From: Paenibacillus lautus NBRC 15380
Lineage (GTDB): Bacteria > Bacillota > Bacilli > Paenibacillales > Paenibacillaceae
Direction: 5' to 3'
Assembly (NCBI RefSeq): GCF_004000945.1
Contig: NZ_BIMF01000001.1
Location: 620,001 to 684,000, forward strand
DNA length: 64,000 bases
The notes under the pieces are model-generated. The model did not search any database. It was not told the origin of the DNA and was given only the letters and a program-made list of their open reading frames with translations. Shown here in pieces: positions 44,006 to 52,482 of this stretch. Position numbers and translations under genes: made by a program. How positions within the stretch are numbered: position 1 is the stretch's first letter; each line of letters starts with the position of its first letter.

Positions 44006-45022
44006 TTAATTCTTACCGCCATAGCCCTTATAAGTAGCGTAAACTGCATCTGCATATTGATCTGCCAGAATAGGACGGCCATAAGAATCCGTAGCTCCCG
44101 GATACCAGTTATCTCCACCGTTGTAGTGTAATAATCCGTTGTAGATATTTCCAAACTTCGTAATCTTCTCATTTAAAATCAACGCGCCCAGATATACCTG
44201 ATCTTGTTCACTGCTATGATTATACGCACGGCCAAATTTTGAGCTGAATTGAGATAAGTACGCATTGCGTGTGTTTGGTTCTACCTGCATCAATCCGTCG
44301 CCGGCCGATGGACTACCTGGTAAACCGGCTCCAAAGCTGCTTTCCTTTTTGATAACAGCACTTAGCAATAAAGCAAAATCTCCGCCTTTCCCATAGGCAT
44401 TGTCCGCATTCATGACATATGTCCATATATGGCTCGGAACCTCGGCAGGCTTTGTTACTGTAGGAGGTGGTGAACCCGTATAAATCTTGACCGATGACAT
44501 TTTGTCATTGATCGTGTTGCCAACCCAGGAAGAATCTGAAGTGAAGGTCCACTTGGTTCCTCCAAAATTATCATTCTCATATACTTCAACCGTCCAACCG
44601 CTTGGAACCTTAAGAGACGACATCCAGTCATTCGGAATTCCGTTTGCGTTCAACTGAGACAGTGTATAATTGCCTATCCCGAGTGTCACTGCTTTTCCTC
44701 CATAGTTTATATCTGCATAGAATGTTACTCCGTTCGTTGTCGGTGGTGTGGTTGGTGGCGTAGTTCCGTCGCTACCGCCTTTCTGCCATAAAGCAGGAAC
44801 ATTGGACGGTTCCCAACCTACGAGAGAAGTATGTGCCTGAAGACAGGTATAAGTGCTTCCACTATAGGTTACTGTGTCATTTATTGCATATGCAGTATTT
44901 GGAGCCCATGCTCCTCTAGCGGCTGCGTTTACTGACGGTAAGGCTGCACAGAATGTGGATAGAAATACTGCTAAAACTACCAAAAGTGATAAGGGCTTAA
45001 AAGGAAACCTTTTATTAGTCAT
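44006..45022 (-). CDS. Secreted protein: chitin-binding CBM5/12, beta-gamma crystallin and lysozyme-like domains
   Basis: A 338-residue exported protein. The ATG at 45022 (MTNKRFPFKPLSLL) has AGGAGG at 7 nt; a TTG two codons earlier is unlikely. After the signal peptide (cleavage near VNAAA) comes a CBM5/12 module (AWAPNTAYAINDTVTYSGSTY, then WEPSNVPALWQ), a Thr/Pro linker, and a beta-gamma crystallin domain with two Greek-key repeats: FYADINYGG with NDWMSSLKV and VYENDNFGG with NDKMSSVKI. The two NDxxSS motifs are the calcium-binding signature. The C-terminal 150 residues are a lysozyme/transglycosylase fold (AVIKKESSFGAGLPG with the catalytic Glu, DGLMQVEPNT, LLHYNGGDNW). It should act on peptidoglycan or chitin-like polymers outside the cell. 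Confidence 0.9.
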   Translation of the reverse strand: MTNKRFPFKPLSLLVVLAVFLSTFCAALPSVNAAARGAWAPNTAYAINDTVTYSGSTYTCLQAHTSLVGWEPSNVPALWQKGGSDGTTPPTTPPTTNGVTFYADINYGGKAVTLGIGNYTLSQLNANGIPNDWMSSLKVPSGWTVEVYENDNFGGTKWTFTSDSSWVGNTINDKMSSVKIYTGSPPPTVTKPAEVPSHIWTYVMNADNAYGKGGDFALLLSAVIKKESSFGAGLPGSPSAGDGLMQVEPNTRNAYLSQFSSKFGRAYNHSSEQDQVYLGALILNEKITKFGNIYNGLLHYNGGDNWYPGATDSYGRPILADQYADAVYATYKGYGGKN

Positions 45023-45210
45023 TTTCAAACCTCCTTGTTTTTTTATTTATCTGTAGCGCTCCCATGGGACATGCCACAGGTTTTAAATGTACTATTTTCT
45101 TACTTTATTTCCATTTTTAAAATTAATTCCACGATTTTTTTAATCAGATTATTACAATTTAAACAATACAACGGCATGAAAGCGACCGGCAGACTGCACC
45201 TGATCATTAA

Positions 45211-45309
45211 GAAACGGCAGCGGACGTTTACCAATACGTCCAAACTTATAAGGAGCAATATCCGGAAGTCCGCATTACTGCCGATCCTGACGATAACGGA
45301 TTTACTTAG
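45211..45309 (+). pseudogene. Remnant of the 3' end of a lost rightward gene
   Basis: A 32-codon frame after an in-frame stop reads ETAADVYQYVQTYKEQYPEV and RITADPDDNGFT before TAG. The composition is protein-like, and a terminator with a rightward U-run follows 10 bases later, as expected for a gene's end. There is no start codon or upstream coding sense, so the body of the gene is gone. Family not recognised. Confidence 0.4.
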
Positions 45310-45319
45310 GCAACAACAA

Positions 45320-45355
45320 GGCGGCTCCTTACGAGGGAGCCGCCTCTATTTTTGT
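45320..45355 (+). terminator. Rho-independent terminator between convergent ends
   Basis: A nine-base GC-rich stem GGCGGCTCC/GGAGCCGCC (45320-45328 with 45336-45344) is followed rightward by TCTATTTTTG. It can also serve the leftward lipoprotein gene ending at 45363, though that side lacks a clean U-run. Confidence 0.8.
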
Positions 45356-45362
45356 ATGGGTT

Positions 45363-45935
45363 TTAATCTATATTTTCAATACCCCATTCTCCTGCTTCGT
45401 TTTTAGTAAAGAAGTAGGTAATACCTTGATTTTCAATACTCCCGTTTGAGGATTTTTTTGCAAAGCGCACGCCTACTCTAATTTGTTCTGGCTGATCAAC
45501 TTTTTCTATAAGATCCAAATCATAGAACATAAATTGATCGCTTACGTTTGTGTAATAGAAGCCTTCTCTTATAGATTCCAAAGTCTCCTTATTCAGATTC
45601 TCTTTAAACTTTTCTTTGTTGTTCTCCACAACCGATTCAAGATTGTTCCTTAACTTGGAGATAATGTTGTCGTCAAAGAAGCTGCCTTTATATTTATCAA
45701 AGTCAATTGAGACGCCTTTCTTAAAATCGGCCGCTGTAATTGCTTCTTTCTCGGCTGGTTCGATCAGACTTTCTATGTTTGTTGGTGTTTTGTTGGTTGA
45801 AGGTGCTGGGCTTGTTGTGTTGGTAGGTTCTTTGCTATTAGAAAGAGTGTCAGTGTCATCTGATTTCCCGCATGCAGAGAGAAGTAATGCTCCGATTAAA
45901 CATAAAGATAAAATACCGCGAGAGAGATTTTTCAT
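45363..45935 (-). CDS. Lipoprotein of unknown function
   Basis: A 190-residue lipoprotein. The ATG at 45935 (MKNLSRGILSLCLIG) follows AAGGAGG at 10 nt; the longer frame adds 31 unlikely residues. Lipobox LLSAC, then a Ser/Thr/Asn/Pro linker, then a globular domain of about 120 residues (DFKKGVSIDFDKYKGSFFDDN, ending FFTKNEAGEWGIENID). No family is recognised; the end of the domain resembles NTF2-like or DUF4878-type folds, but this is weak. Apparently monocistronic. Confidence 0.75.
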   Translation of the reverse strand: MKNLSRGILSLCLIGALLLSACGKSDDTDTLSNSKEPTNTTSPAPSTNKTPTNIESLIEPAEKEAITAADFKKGVSIDFDKYKGSFFDDNIISKLRNNLESVVENNKEKFKENLNKETLESIREGFYYTNVSDQFMFYDLDLIEKVDQPEQIRVGVRFAKKSSNGSIENQGITYFFTKNEAGEWGIENID

Positions 45936-46072
45936 TAGGTTCAATCCTCCTTGTAAGTTTTGGTATATATGTAAGAACGCAAGGGAGAAAAAAAGTTGCA
46001 TTTTATATTTCGTAACGATACGCAGCATTGAGAATTGCCAAGCTGAATGATCAATGAAGATGACGGCTAGCT

Positions 46073-46552
46073 TTATTTCTCAAAAACAGAATGGTATGTT
46101 TCATAGGGTAACTCTAGTTGGCTAGATATCTGAAGAAGGAACTCATCCGCTTTCTTAATCAGGTTCATTAGATGTGTGGGCTGCATTTTGCTAATGAGGG
46201 AGTTCTCCTGTGATAAAAAGGATAAGGATTGTATAAATATCAAAGGCTCCACATTCATCTCCGAGTCTTTGGGGAACATCCGCAATATTTCTTCTAGCAA
46301 TATATTTGAGATAGGCTGCCTTCTCTCCTTCTTTATATATAAAGCGGTTAGCATGGATTCTAATGCCCTGTTGCATAGTAATAAACTGACGTGATGCATG
46401 TTTTTGTCAAAGAAATGCAAAGATAAATTCATATATTCTTGAGAGCAGCTGGCATGAAGAAGAATAATATCTTTGTAAAAGTCGCACACTTCCTCATGTT
46501 GGGAGGACGGAACCTCATTTAGGTCGGTATCTCTTGTTACCGTCGATTTCAT
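46073..46552 (-). CDS. Hypothetical helical protein, HEPN-like
   Basis: A 159-residue soluble protein from the ATG at 46552 (MKSTVTRDTDLN); an ATG six codons earlier is also possible. The core HVSLLLCNRALESMLTALYIKK followed by a helical region resembles HEPN/nucleotidyltransferase-partner domains, but no RNase-type Rx4-6H motif is clear. No neighbour suggests a partner: the XRE regulator to the right is divergent and could share the 168-base promoter region. Function unknown. Confidence 0.6.
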   Translation of the reverse strand: MKSTVTRDTDLNEVPSSQHEEVCDFYKDIILLHASCSQEYMNLSLHFFDKNMHHVSLLLCNRALESMLTALYIKKERRQPISNILLEEILRMFPKDSEMNVEPLIFIQSLSFLSQENSLISKMQPTHLMNLIKKADEFLLQISSQLELPYETYHSVFEK

Positions 46553-46720
46553 AATTAGCTTCACTCCCATTTTTCACTAAGAATATACTCTAGTAATCGG
46601 AATTATCATTTCCCAGTATCTGTATTATATCATTCTAATCAATTTGTAGGCAATAGCCTACGGAAATTCCCTTATAGAACCGCATAAGATGAATTTAACT
46701 ATCTATTAAGGGGTTATAAC

Positions 46721-46972
46721 GTGGCTAATCATAATGATAAATCCATAGAGTTACTAGCCTTCGGCAGAGCTCTTCGAAATATTCGCAAAGAAAAAAAGCT
46801 CACCCAAGATGAGTTGAGCCTCTATTCCCGTGTCGACCGATCTTATATTAGTGAGCTAGAGAACGGAGAAAAAGCGCCTACTCTGCTAACAATTACTGCA
46901 TTAGCAAGGGCGCTTCATGTTAAGACTTCGGTTTTGATTGAGGGGTATGAGAGGGAGTTGGAGGAGAAATAA
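46721..46972 (+). CDS. XRE-family helix-turn-helix regulator
   Basis: An 83-residue DNA-binding protein starting with GTG at 46721 behind AAGGGG. The helix-turn-helix is LRNIRKEKKLTQDELSLYSRV followed by DRSYISELENGEKAPTLLTI, typical of Cro/C-protein-like regulators. It stands at the left end of the accessory region. A broken copy of its 3' end lies at 54026-54094, next to the methyltransferase gene, so related regulators have accompanied this island. It could control the restriction-type genes, but it lies 800 bases from the nearest of them. Confidence 0.85.
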   Translation: MANHNDKSIELLAFGRALRNIRKEKKLTQDELSLYSRVDRSYISELENGEKAPTLLTITALARALHVKTSVLIEGYERELEEK

Positions 46973-47160
46973 ATATATCCTCTTGATACTTATGATTTCC
47001 AGCATACACGATCCCACTCCCTAACTGCTCCACCAATCCATTAATTTTTGCCGAAAGATTCGTTCGAAGAAACACGGGCAAGTTAGTTGCCTTTCCCATC
47101 TCGCTCGTTAGATTCTCTACGCTCGCTCGCTGGAAGGACGCCAGATATACGGTAAACAGT

Positions 47161-47486
47161 TCATCTTACTCCTTCTTCGGATATATCGAGTTCAAACACG
47201 ATCAGAACATCGTCCTTCACATAGATTTTCCATGCATTCAGCTCTGATCCCTCATCCATCACATGCTCCGGCTCCTCCAATTGCATGCAACTGTGGTAGT
47301 CGGACAAGCTCCACATGCTCTCATCGAAAATGGCCCAATAAGGCAGTTTGATGTTCGTAAGCAACTCCTTAATTCGCTAATCCAATCGAGTTCCAAGTCG
47401 GATAATGACTCATGCCGTAAAATACGTTTGACCTGCAAGCTAAGGCAAATGGGTCCTTCTTCTTTAATAAATGTTAAAATAAGAGC
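47161..47486 (-). pseudogene. Frameshifted hypothetical gene
   Basis: A leftward frame (ILTFIKEEGPICLSLQVKRI, then SDLELDWISELR) runs into a second frame (LLTNIKLPYWAIFDESMWSL, ending VFELDISEEGVR) near 47365, so one indel separates the halves. No proper start codon is seen for the first half. Below 47160 a further open frame (LPVFLRTNLSAKINGLVEQL) continues to the end of the XRE gene without a start. The whole segment 46985-47490 looks like decayed coding DNA. Confidence 0.4.
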
Positions 47487-47540
47487 TTAGCCTCCTCATC
47501 TCTTTTCTAAATTCTCCTTTAGAATTAAAAAAGCCTTTTG

Positions 47541-47592
47541 ATATTAATCCCTGACCAACAAGGCCACACTTCACATGCACTGTTTCATGATG
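47541..47592 (-). pseudogene. rlmD-type 3' end remnant 1
   Basis: Leftward this reads HETVHVKCGLVGQGL. The DNA resembles the better preserved remnant at 57584-57634: GTGCATGTG is shared and about 22 of the next 27 bases match after a 2-base gap. It therefore derives from the 3' end of an RlmD/TrmA-family gene, with no other part of that gene present. It marks the left end of the restriction-type island. Confidence 0.55.
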
Positions 47593-47770
47593 CTGTGAAT
47601 TGGTGAAAAGGCTCATTACAGTACGGGTTTTGAGAATCAGGGTGTAATTTAAGTGAACTTGTATTAATAGCAGAAATCGTAATGCGTGGGGTCAACCTTG
47701 GTAAGAGAGAAAGGTTGTGAGCCCGTTTCAAGTTTCCAAACTTTCATTGATAATGTTTATTATTTCTGCA

Positions 47771-48592
47771 TTACATTGCTGAATCGACATTTATCAAAAC
47801 TGTTTGCCAGTCACCGAGCCCTTGGTTAATCGGGATACTCCTCCCAACATCCTCAACCCTTAATTCAAGAAGCCTCTTTTCTGCCAAGTACCATATGTGA
47901 AACACATACCCGTCACCAATTTTCTGAGCAGTTTTCCATTCATTCTTACTTAGATAAAATACTATAGGTCTAGACTTACATGACTTGACTTCAATCATTT
48001 TTGGCCTAATCCCTGTCTGCCCTTCTTCATACGATAACACATCATAACCTGCAAAGTTATTCTCAAGTGATATCCAGTAAGGTTCAAGCATAAGATCAAT
48101 TAATTTCCCTCTCTCATGCTCTAAAGTCAGCCGTTCAGCACCTCTCCCTGATCTCAATTTCAGTTCGTCCTCAGATAACCTTACTAACGAAGCTAATTCA
48201 TCCCACCATTCTACAACATCATTATCAGGGTGCTTGGAATATAGCCCTGCACTCTCAAGACACTGAAGTACATCTGTCTTTTCATTATCTCGTAAACAAG
48301 TGGCTACAATCTCACGCCCAAAGGGTACTTGATAAAGCCAGCCAGGGAAGGTTTCTTTTAGTATTGCAGTAATCAAACACTTGATGTCAGTAATTTTTTG
48401 TAATTCGATCACTTCGAGTAATTTTTTTGAAGTGCAATAATCATAGTTGCTATGATACGTACCTACAGCATTGATTATTGCTATGAGTTCGTTGATGGTT
48501 TTATTAGGATATAAGTTCCTGTACTCTTTCAAAGTTAGGACAGCGTTTAGAACGCTCATTTTCAAGATATCATCAGCTTTCAATTCCATCAT
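47771..48592 (-). CDS. DUF3883 (NO VEIN C-terminal-like) protein of a restriction-type operon
   Basis: A 273-residue protein. The N-terminal half is helical and unassigned. From about residue 165 it matches the DUF3883 pattern: FAGYDVLSYEEGQ, then PKMIEVKSCKSRPIVFYLSKNEW and VFHIWYLAEKRLLELRVED. This domain has the D...ExK arrangement of PD-(D/E)xK nucleases (Asp in GYDVLS, Glu and Lys in IEVKS) and is frequent in restriction and DISARM-like systems. It starts inside the 3' end of the helicase gene (20-base overlap), so the two are coupled. Likely the nuclease or DNA-recognition partner of the helicase; whether it cuts DNA is inferred. Confidence 0.8.
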   Translation of the reverse strand: MMELKADDILKMSVLNAVLTLKEYRNLYPNKTINELIAIINAVGTYHSNYDYCTSKKLLEVIELQKITDIKCLITAILKETFPGWLYQVPFGREIVATCLRDNEKTDVLQCLESAGLYSKHPDNDVVEWWDELASLVRLSEDELKLRSGRGAERLTLEHERGKLIDLMLEPYWISLENNFAGYDVLSYEEGQTGIRPKMIEVKSCKSRPIVFYLSKNEWKTAQKIGDGYVFHIWYLAEKRLLELRVEDVGRSIPINQGLGDWQTVLINVDSAM

Positions 48593-50504
48593 CGTCCAAC
48601 CAGTCAGCCTCCTCCATCATAAATGAGGTTCTTCCTTCTAATTCGTCAAGGAGGTCTTCTAAATCCTCTGGCCTAATATCGTAATCAATCGGTTCATCCG
48701 CACTCTCTTCCGCTAAAGCGATCTCATGAAGATCAATATCATTTAGTAGGTCTTGCATTGCTCTTATTTTTGTGGCTAATCTTCTACTAACAGAATGATC
48801 AACAGAACCGAGGCCAAGAGGTGCTACAGTCTGTAATATATGGATGTTTGTCTCCACTTCTGGATCTAATCCCAACCTATGAATACGGTCAATGGACTGT
48901 AGAAAATGAGTTGCATTGTAACTCCTATCCACGTAAATCGCCTCATGGCAGACTTTGTGTAGACTAATCCCTTCTGATACAGCAGCTGGGTTAGCAATAA
49001 TCACTTTATAATTGGGATCAGTATGGAATTTATATATCCTGCCCTCTCTTGTCGCTAGATCGCTCTTATCCCCATTTGGGACTTCACCGTGAAGACTTAA
49101 TGGATTCAAATCGACCAGTAATGATTCCAGCTGAGTTATCGTGTTTGTGAAAATCGTCCAAATAATGCTTTTACGATTCTGACTCGCCAACTCCCTGACT
49201 AACTCAGCTGCCCTTAATATCTTCGGTGATGGTCCCTCTTCCCTAATAATCCTGGCTATAGCTGGAGCTTCATTACGAGGTAAGTCTTGGACTATTGCGT
49301 CTAGTGCAACAACAGGATTTGTAGACACCTGAAGTAATCTCATGATTGATCTTCTCGCGCGTGCTACATCAATCCTTCTATCCTGCCTGAATTGTGTCAA
49401 TTGTGCCATAGCTTCATTTCTTAGAATTGTATATAACGCCAATTGACCTTTAGACATATCTACATGTTCAAAATATCTATTAGGGCTTTTTAACCCAAGT
49501 TCTTTCTTAGTTGTCCTTACATACAAATTACCTAAAACCGTCCTTGGAGTATCACCCATGCTTATCCTATTACCTAATCCGACGCCTGGCCACAGAAAGT
49601 CTAATTGAGATTGCAAATCATTGGCCCCTTGCGGCATTGGAGTACCAGAGAGAATGTCTCTTCTGATCGGCAGCGCAGCCACATTCAGCAAAAAAGTTCC
49701 TCTTTGCGAACCAAAACCTGCCTTCATTCGATGACTTTCATCAAGGATGACATGAACGGGATTATTACCAAGATAATTGGTAATTATTTGAGGCACTCGA
49801 ATCATTAAGTCGTACGATATAATGAATCTTTTTGCCCCACTCAACAATTGATCTTGGATTTTATCTACATCAGTAAGTATCTGAAAAGGCTCAGAATTAT
49901 TATTAGGAGCATTGTCATCCATACAGTCATTTATTACATCTTGCCATGCAAGGAAAGCACTTTTAGGCCCTATAACTAAAAGGTGAGAATCCAATGACTT
50001 GGTCAATAAATGAACCGCAAAAGTCACAGTTGTTTTACCTGCGCCTGGAACAGAAAAATTAGCTCCGTTGTGAAGAGACAATAACCTACATGCATCTCTA
50101 CTTTGTTCAGGGGTTAATTTTCTTTTAGTAAAACCTAAAGACAATAATCTTTCGTCCAGTTCCTGTTCACTAATTGTTACGCTAAGAGTATTTCGAGCTT
50201 TATTAACCTCTTTTAATTGCGCAAGAAATGTAGCTATCCTTTCTTTTGCTTGACCTTCCGCAGTGAACATAAAACCCAGATTCCTTTGTAGAGGAGCAAA
50301 TTCTTTAACAATTCTAAGGGTGCCTGACCAGCTTAATTCAAGTATATTACCCTCCCGATATATAAAGTCGGAATCAACTGACATAGCAAATTGTCGCATT
50401 CGAAGCAAGACACCGTCAGCCACATCTTCCTGGAAGGAAAAAATCCCAGACAAATTATCCTTGTTATAGCTTATTTTAATGTATGGAAATTGGTTATCAG
50501 TCAT
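48573..50504 (-). CDS. SNF2/DEAD-like helicase of a restriction-type operon
   Basis: A 643-residue superfamily 2 ATPase. I use the ATG at 50504, which overlaps the upstream stop by 8 bases; a GTG five codons earlier is possible. Residues 1-115 are a separate domain. Motif I is FSVPGAGKTTVTFAV, motif II VHVILDESHRMKAG (DESH), motif III LSGTPMPQG, and the second RecA domain ends with VDRSYNATHFLQSIDRIHRLG (motif VI), as in SNF2-like proteins. The C-terminus is very acidic. Such helicases move along DNA in type I-like restriction, DISARM and related systems. Second last in the leftward operon. Confidence 0.88.
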   Translation of the reverse strand: MTDNQFPYIKISYNKDNLSGIFSFQEDVADGVLLRMRQFAMSVDSDFIYREGNILELSWSGTLRIVKEFAPLQRNLGFMFTAEGQAKERIATFLAQLKEVNKARNTLSVTISEQELDERLLSLGFTKRKLTPEQSRDACRLLSLHNGANFSVPGAGKTTVTFAVHLLTKSLDSHLLVIGPKSAFLAWQDVINDCMDDNAPNNNSEPFQILTDVDKIQDQLLSGAKRFIISYDLMIRVPQIITNYLGNNPVHVILDESHRMKAGFGSQRGTFLLNVAALPIRRDILSGTPMPQGANDLQSQLDFLWPGVGLGNRISMGDTPRTVLGNLYVRTTKKELGLKSPNRYFEHVDMSKGQLALYTILRNEAMAQLTQFRQDRRIDVARARRSIMRLLQVSTNPVVALDAIVQDLPRNEAPAIARIIREEGPSPKILRAAELVRELASQNRKSIIWTIFTNTITQLESLLVDLNPLSLHGEVPNGDKSDLATREGRIYKFHTDPNYKVIIANPAAVSEGISLHKVCHEAIYVDRSYNATHFLQSIDRIHRLGLDPEVETNIHILQTVAPLGLGSVDHSVSRRLATKIRAMQDLLNDIDLHEIALAEESADEPIDYDIRPEDLEDLLDELEGRTSFMMEEADWLDDDGIES

Positions 50505-51828
50505 TGCTATTTGCACCACTCGAAGAAGATTGTCTATCTAACAGTTCTAACAATTCTTGAGCCCTTGTCTGAATAGAATTCAACTGCGCCTTAATTCCCT
50601 CATATGTAGTCGGCTCTGCTCTTGTAAGGTCAACCTCTAACAGTCTGGTGTTCGCTTCTTTAATTCGTTTAAGTGCATTTTGACGAGCATTCCGATCATC
50701 TCGCTCACTTTTTATAGTGTCATGAATATCAGCAATTTCTTCTGACAATTCTTTTGATTTATTACGATCCATTAATATCTCAATAATCGGTGCAAAGGAA
50801 GTTGTGGTATCTTCTTCCCCTTCAATTTCAATTTCAAGTTGAGGACCTTGATCAATCGGTACTTGAGACAATGGAACTTCTAATCTAGAAGCAAGCCTAT
50901 TTAATACTTCAACTGAGTCCGGACCAAAAGTGTTTTTGTAATCATAAGCCCTTGAACCAAGATTACCTGAGTTCTCAGTTATGATAAACGCTATTTGCCT
51001 AGAAGCTTCCAAATCCTCTCCTTCTTTTGATTTTAGATTTTTGGCCATCTCAGTAAACAGCTGTTCTTTGTCTAATACCTTTGAGTAATCTCCTGGTGTT
51101 CCAAGCCAATCAGTTAGATAAGAATCAGCGTAATCAAATGCAAGTAGATGATTATCAATATCAGCAGCTCTTTTTCGCATTTTTTGTGAAACTTTATCTT
51201 TAGTCATCCCCATCTGAAATAATTCGCGAATAGCGAAACCTTCCCCAACCCAATCATATGGGAGCAGAGTATGTGGAGTCATTTGTAACTCAATCTCTAT
51301 CTCTCGAATATCATCTTTATCTGCGTAATCTGGTAGCACCATACAATCAACATGACTGAATCTATCTGTGCCATTTGCAAATAATTCTCTCATAGCAGAG
51401 AGCCTTCTATTGCCATTCACGACAATTCCATCATTAGTTATTAGTATCGGTTCACGTTGGGGTGTCTTTTCTAGTACACTCATTATTGGTACTATACTGT
51501 CTCCACTCCCCTTTTGGGCAAAACCAAACAACAATTCGTGTTGAACTTGTTGGGACGATTGATTTTCCTGGCCATTACTAAAGAAATTTTCTGGTTTTCC
51601 TTCTTTTTTAATATGAGCCAGTTGAGAAACTCTAGTTCTATAGTTCGCCATCCTGTAAATCGGTAAACCTATTGGCACTCGTACTACAGGCAGATAATAT
51701 ACAGTATTCTGAAAGTGAGGGAAAGGATATGTATTGTTTGACTGTTCGGCCTGACTTTTAATTTGTTGTATTCTTGCCCCAGGAGGCATTACATTCACTC
51801 TATATTGAGCTTGCATGAACTTCTTCAT
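50497..51828 (-). CDS. ParB/Srx-domain protein of a restriction-type operon
   Basis: A 443-residue protein with a ParB/sulfiredoxin-like N-terminal half: EPILITNDGIVVNGNRRLSAM at about 125-145 is the GNRR-type nucleotide-binding motif, and YDWVGEGFAIRELFQMGMTKD with KVSQKMRKRAADIDNHL is the helix-turn-helix-like part following it in ParB proteins. A linker with EIEIEGEED leads to a C-terminal coiled coil (about 350-440, rich in Glu, Arg, Asn). ParB/Srx and DUF262 domains act as NTP-dependent switches in several defence systems, including modification-sensing ones. It begins 3 nt after the nuclease stop and overlaps the helicase gene. Confidence 0.8.
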   Translation of the reverse strand: MKKFMQAQYRVNVMPPGARIQQIKSQAEQSNNTYPFPHFQNTVYYLPVVRVPIGLPIYRMANYRTRVSQLAHIKKEGKPENFFSNGQENQSSQQVQHELLFGFAQKGSGDSIVPIMSVLEKTPQREPILITNDGIVVNGNRRLSAMRELFANGTDRFSHVDCMVLPDYADKDDIREIEIELQMTPHTLLPYDWVGEGFAIRELFQMGMTKDKVSQKMRKRAADIDNHLLAFDYADSYLTDWLGTPGDYSKVLDKEQLFTEMAKNLKSKEGEDLEASRQIAFIITENSGNLGSRAYDYKNTFGPDSVEVLNRLASRLEVPLSQVPIDQGPQLEIEIEGEEDTTTSFAPIIEILMDRNKSKELSEEIADIHDTIKSERDDRNARQNALKRIKEANTRLLEVDLTRAEPTTYEGIKAQLNSIQTRAQELLELLDRQSSSSGANSND

Positions 51829-51831
51829 CTC

Positions 51832-52287
51832 CTATTCAATAGCAAGTATAAGGATGGGTACAGTAATAACCCTATTAAATATCTGAACTTCATTCCAAAT
51901 TCGACTTGCATTAGCCGAACTCGTTCCTATTTTCTTTGAAGCTTCATTTGTTGGAAGCACCAGGGCAGCAGCATTTATTTTTCCCGACTGATAAAGATAT
52001 TGTATTTTCAGCAAATCATACGCGCATCTACTTATATTCCCCAACTGTACTTGAAATGCTAAGTCTGCTTTTAATGAGAACACCGATAGATTACTATCAA
52101 TTGAAACTTTTGCTGGACCAGACCATCCGGCATTAGTTAACTCATCTCTAAAATGCTGATGTATGTCTTTTGTTCGAGTAACATTTAGATTGTCTCGGTT
52201 ACAAATCGAACAAACCCATTGGTGAAGATCTCGTTTCAACCACTCTTCTTCTCCATAATGATGGGAGAACGTGCTAATCAGTTTCAT
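51832..52287 (-). CDS. BglII-like restriction endonuclease-fold protein
   Basis: A 151-residue protein. The C-terminal two-thirds resembles the BglII/BamHI nuclease core: VFSLKADLAFQVQLGN, then YDLLKIQYLYQSGKINAAALV and LPTNEASKK. In BglII the catalytic residues are Asp and E-x-Q; here the second motif reads Q-V-Q, so the Glu is replaced. CSICNRDNL near residue 27 is a half zinc-binding pair. The protein may be a nuclease with altered chemistry or a DNA-recognition subunit. It is the first gene of the leftward operon, divergent from the methyltransferase, the usual layout for a restriction-modification pair. Confidence 0.65.
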   Translation of the reverse strand: MKLISTFSHHYGEEEWLKRDLHQWVCSICNRDNLNVTRTKDIHQHFRDELTNAGWSGPAKVSIDSNLSVFSLKADLAFQVQLGNISRCAYDLLKIQYLYQSGKINAAALVLPTNEASKKIGTSSANASRIWNEVQIFNRVITVPILILAIE

Positions 52288-52363
52288 CTTCTCAACCCTT
52301 AGATGGAATATTATGTGTCACCCCCAATTTTACCATATGTAGATCTATCGAACTATAAAACAA

Positions 52364-52390
52364 GTTGAATTATAATAATCATACTTCAAC
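52364..52390. promoter_or_regulatory. Inverted repeat over -10-like elements between methyltransferase and nuclease
   Basis: GTTGAA (52364-52369) and TTCAAC (52385-52390) flank overlapping TATAAT hexamers on both strands (52371-52376 rightward, 52374-52369 leftward). This could be an operator controlling both directions. Neither direction has a good -35. A second TATAAT at 52439-52444 could serve the methyltransferase. Confidence 0.4.
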
Positions 52391-52482
52391 ATTCGATTCA
52401 TATTTCCTTTTTTACTGGATCTTGTGTCGATTGATTGTTATAATATAATTAATAATGATACGTTAATGGGAAGGATCAGAAA

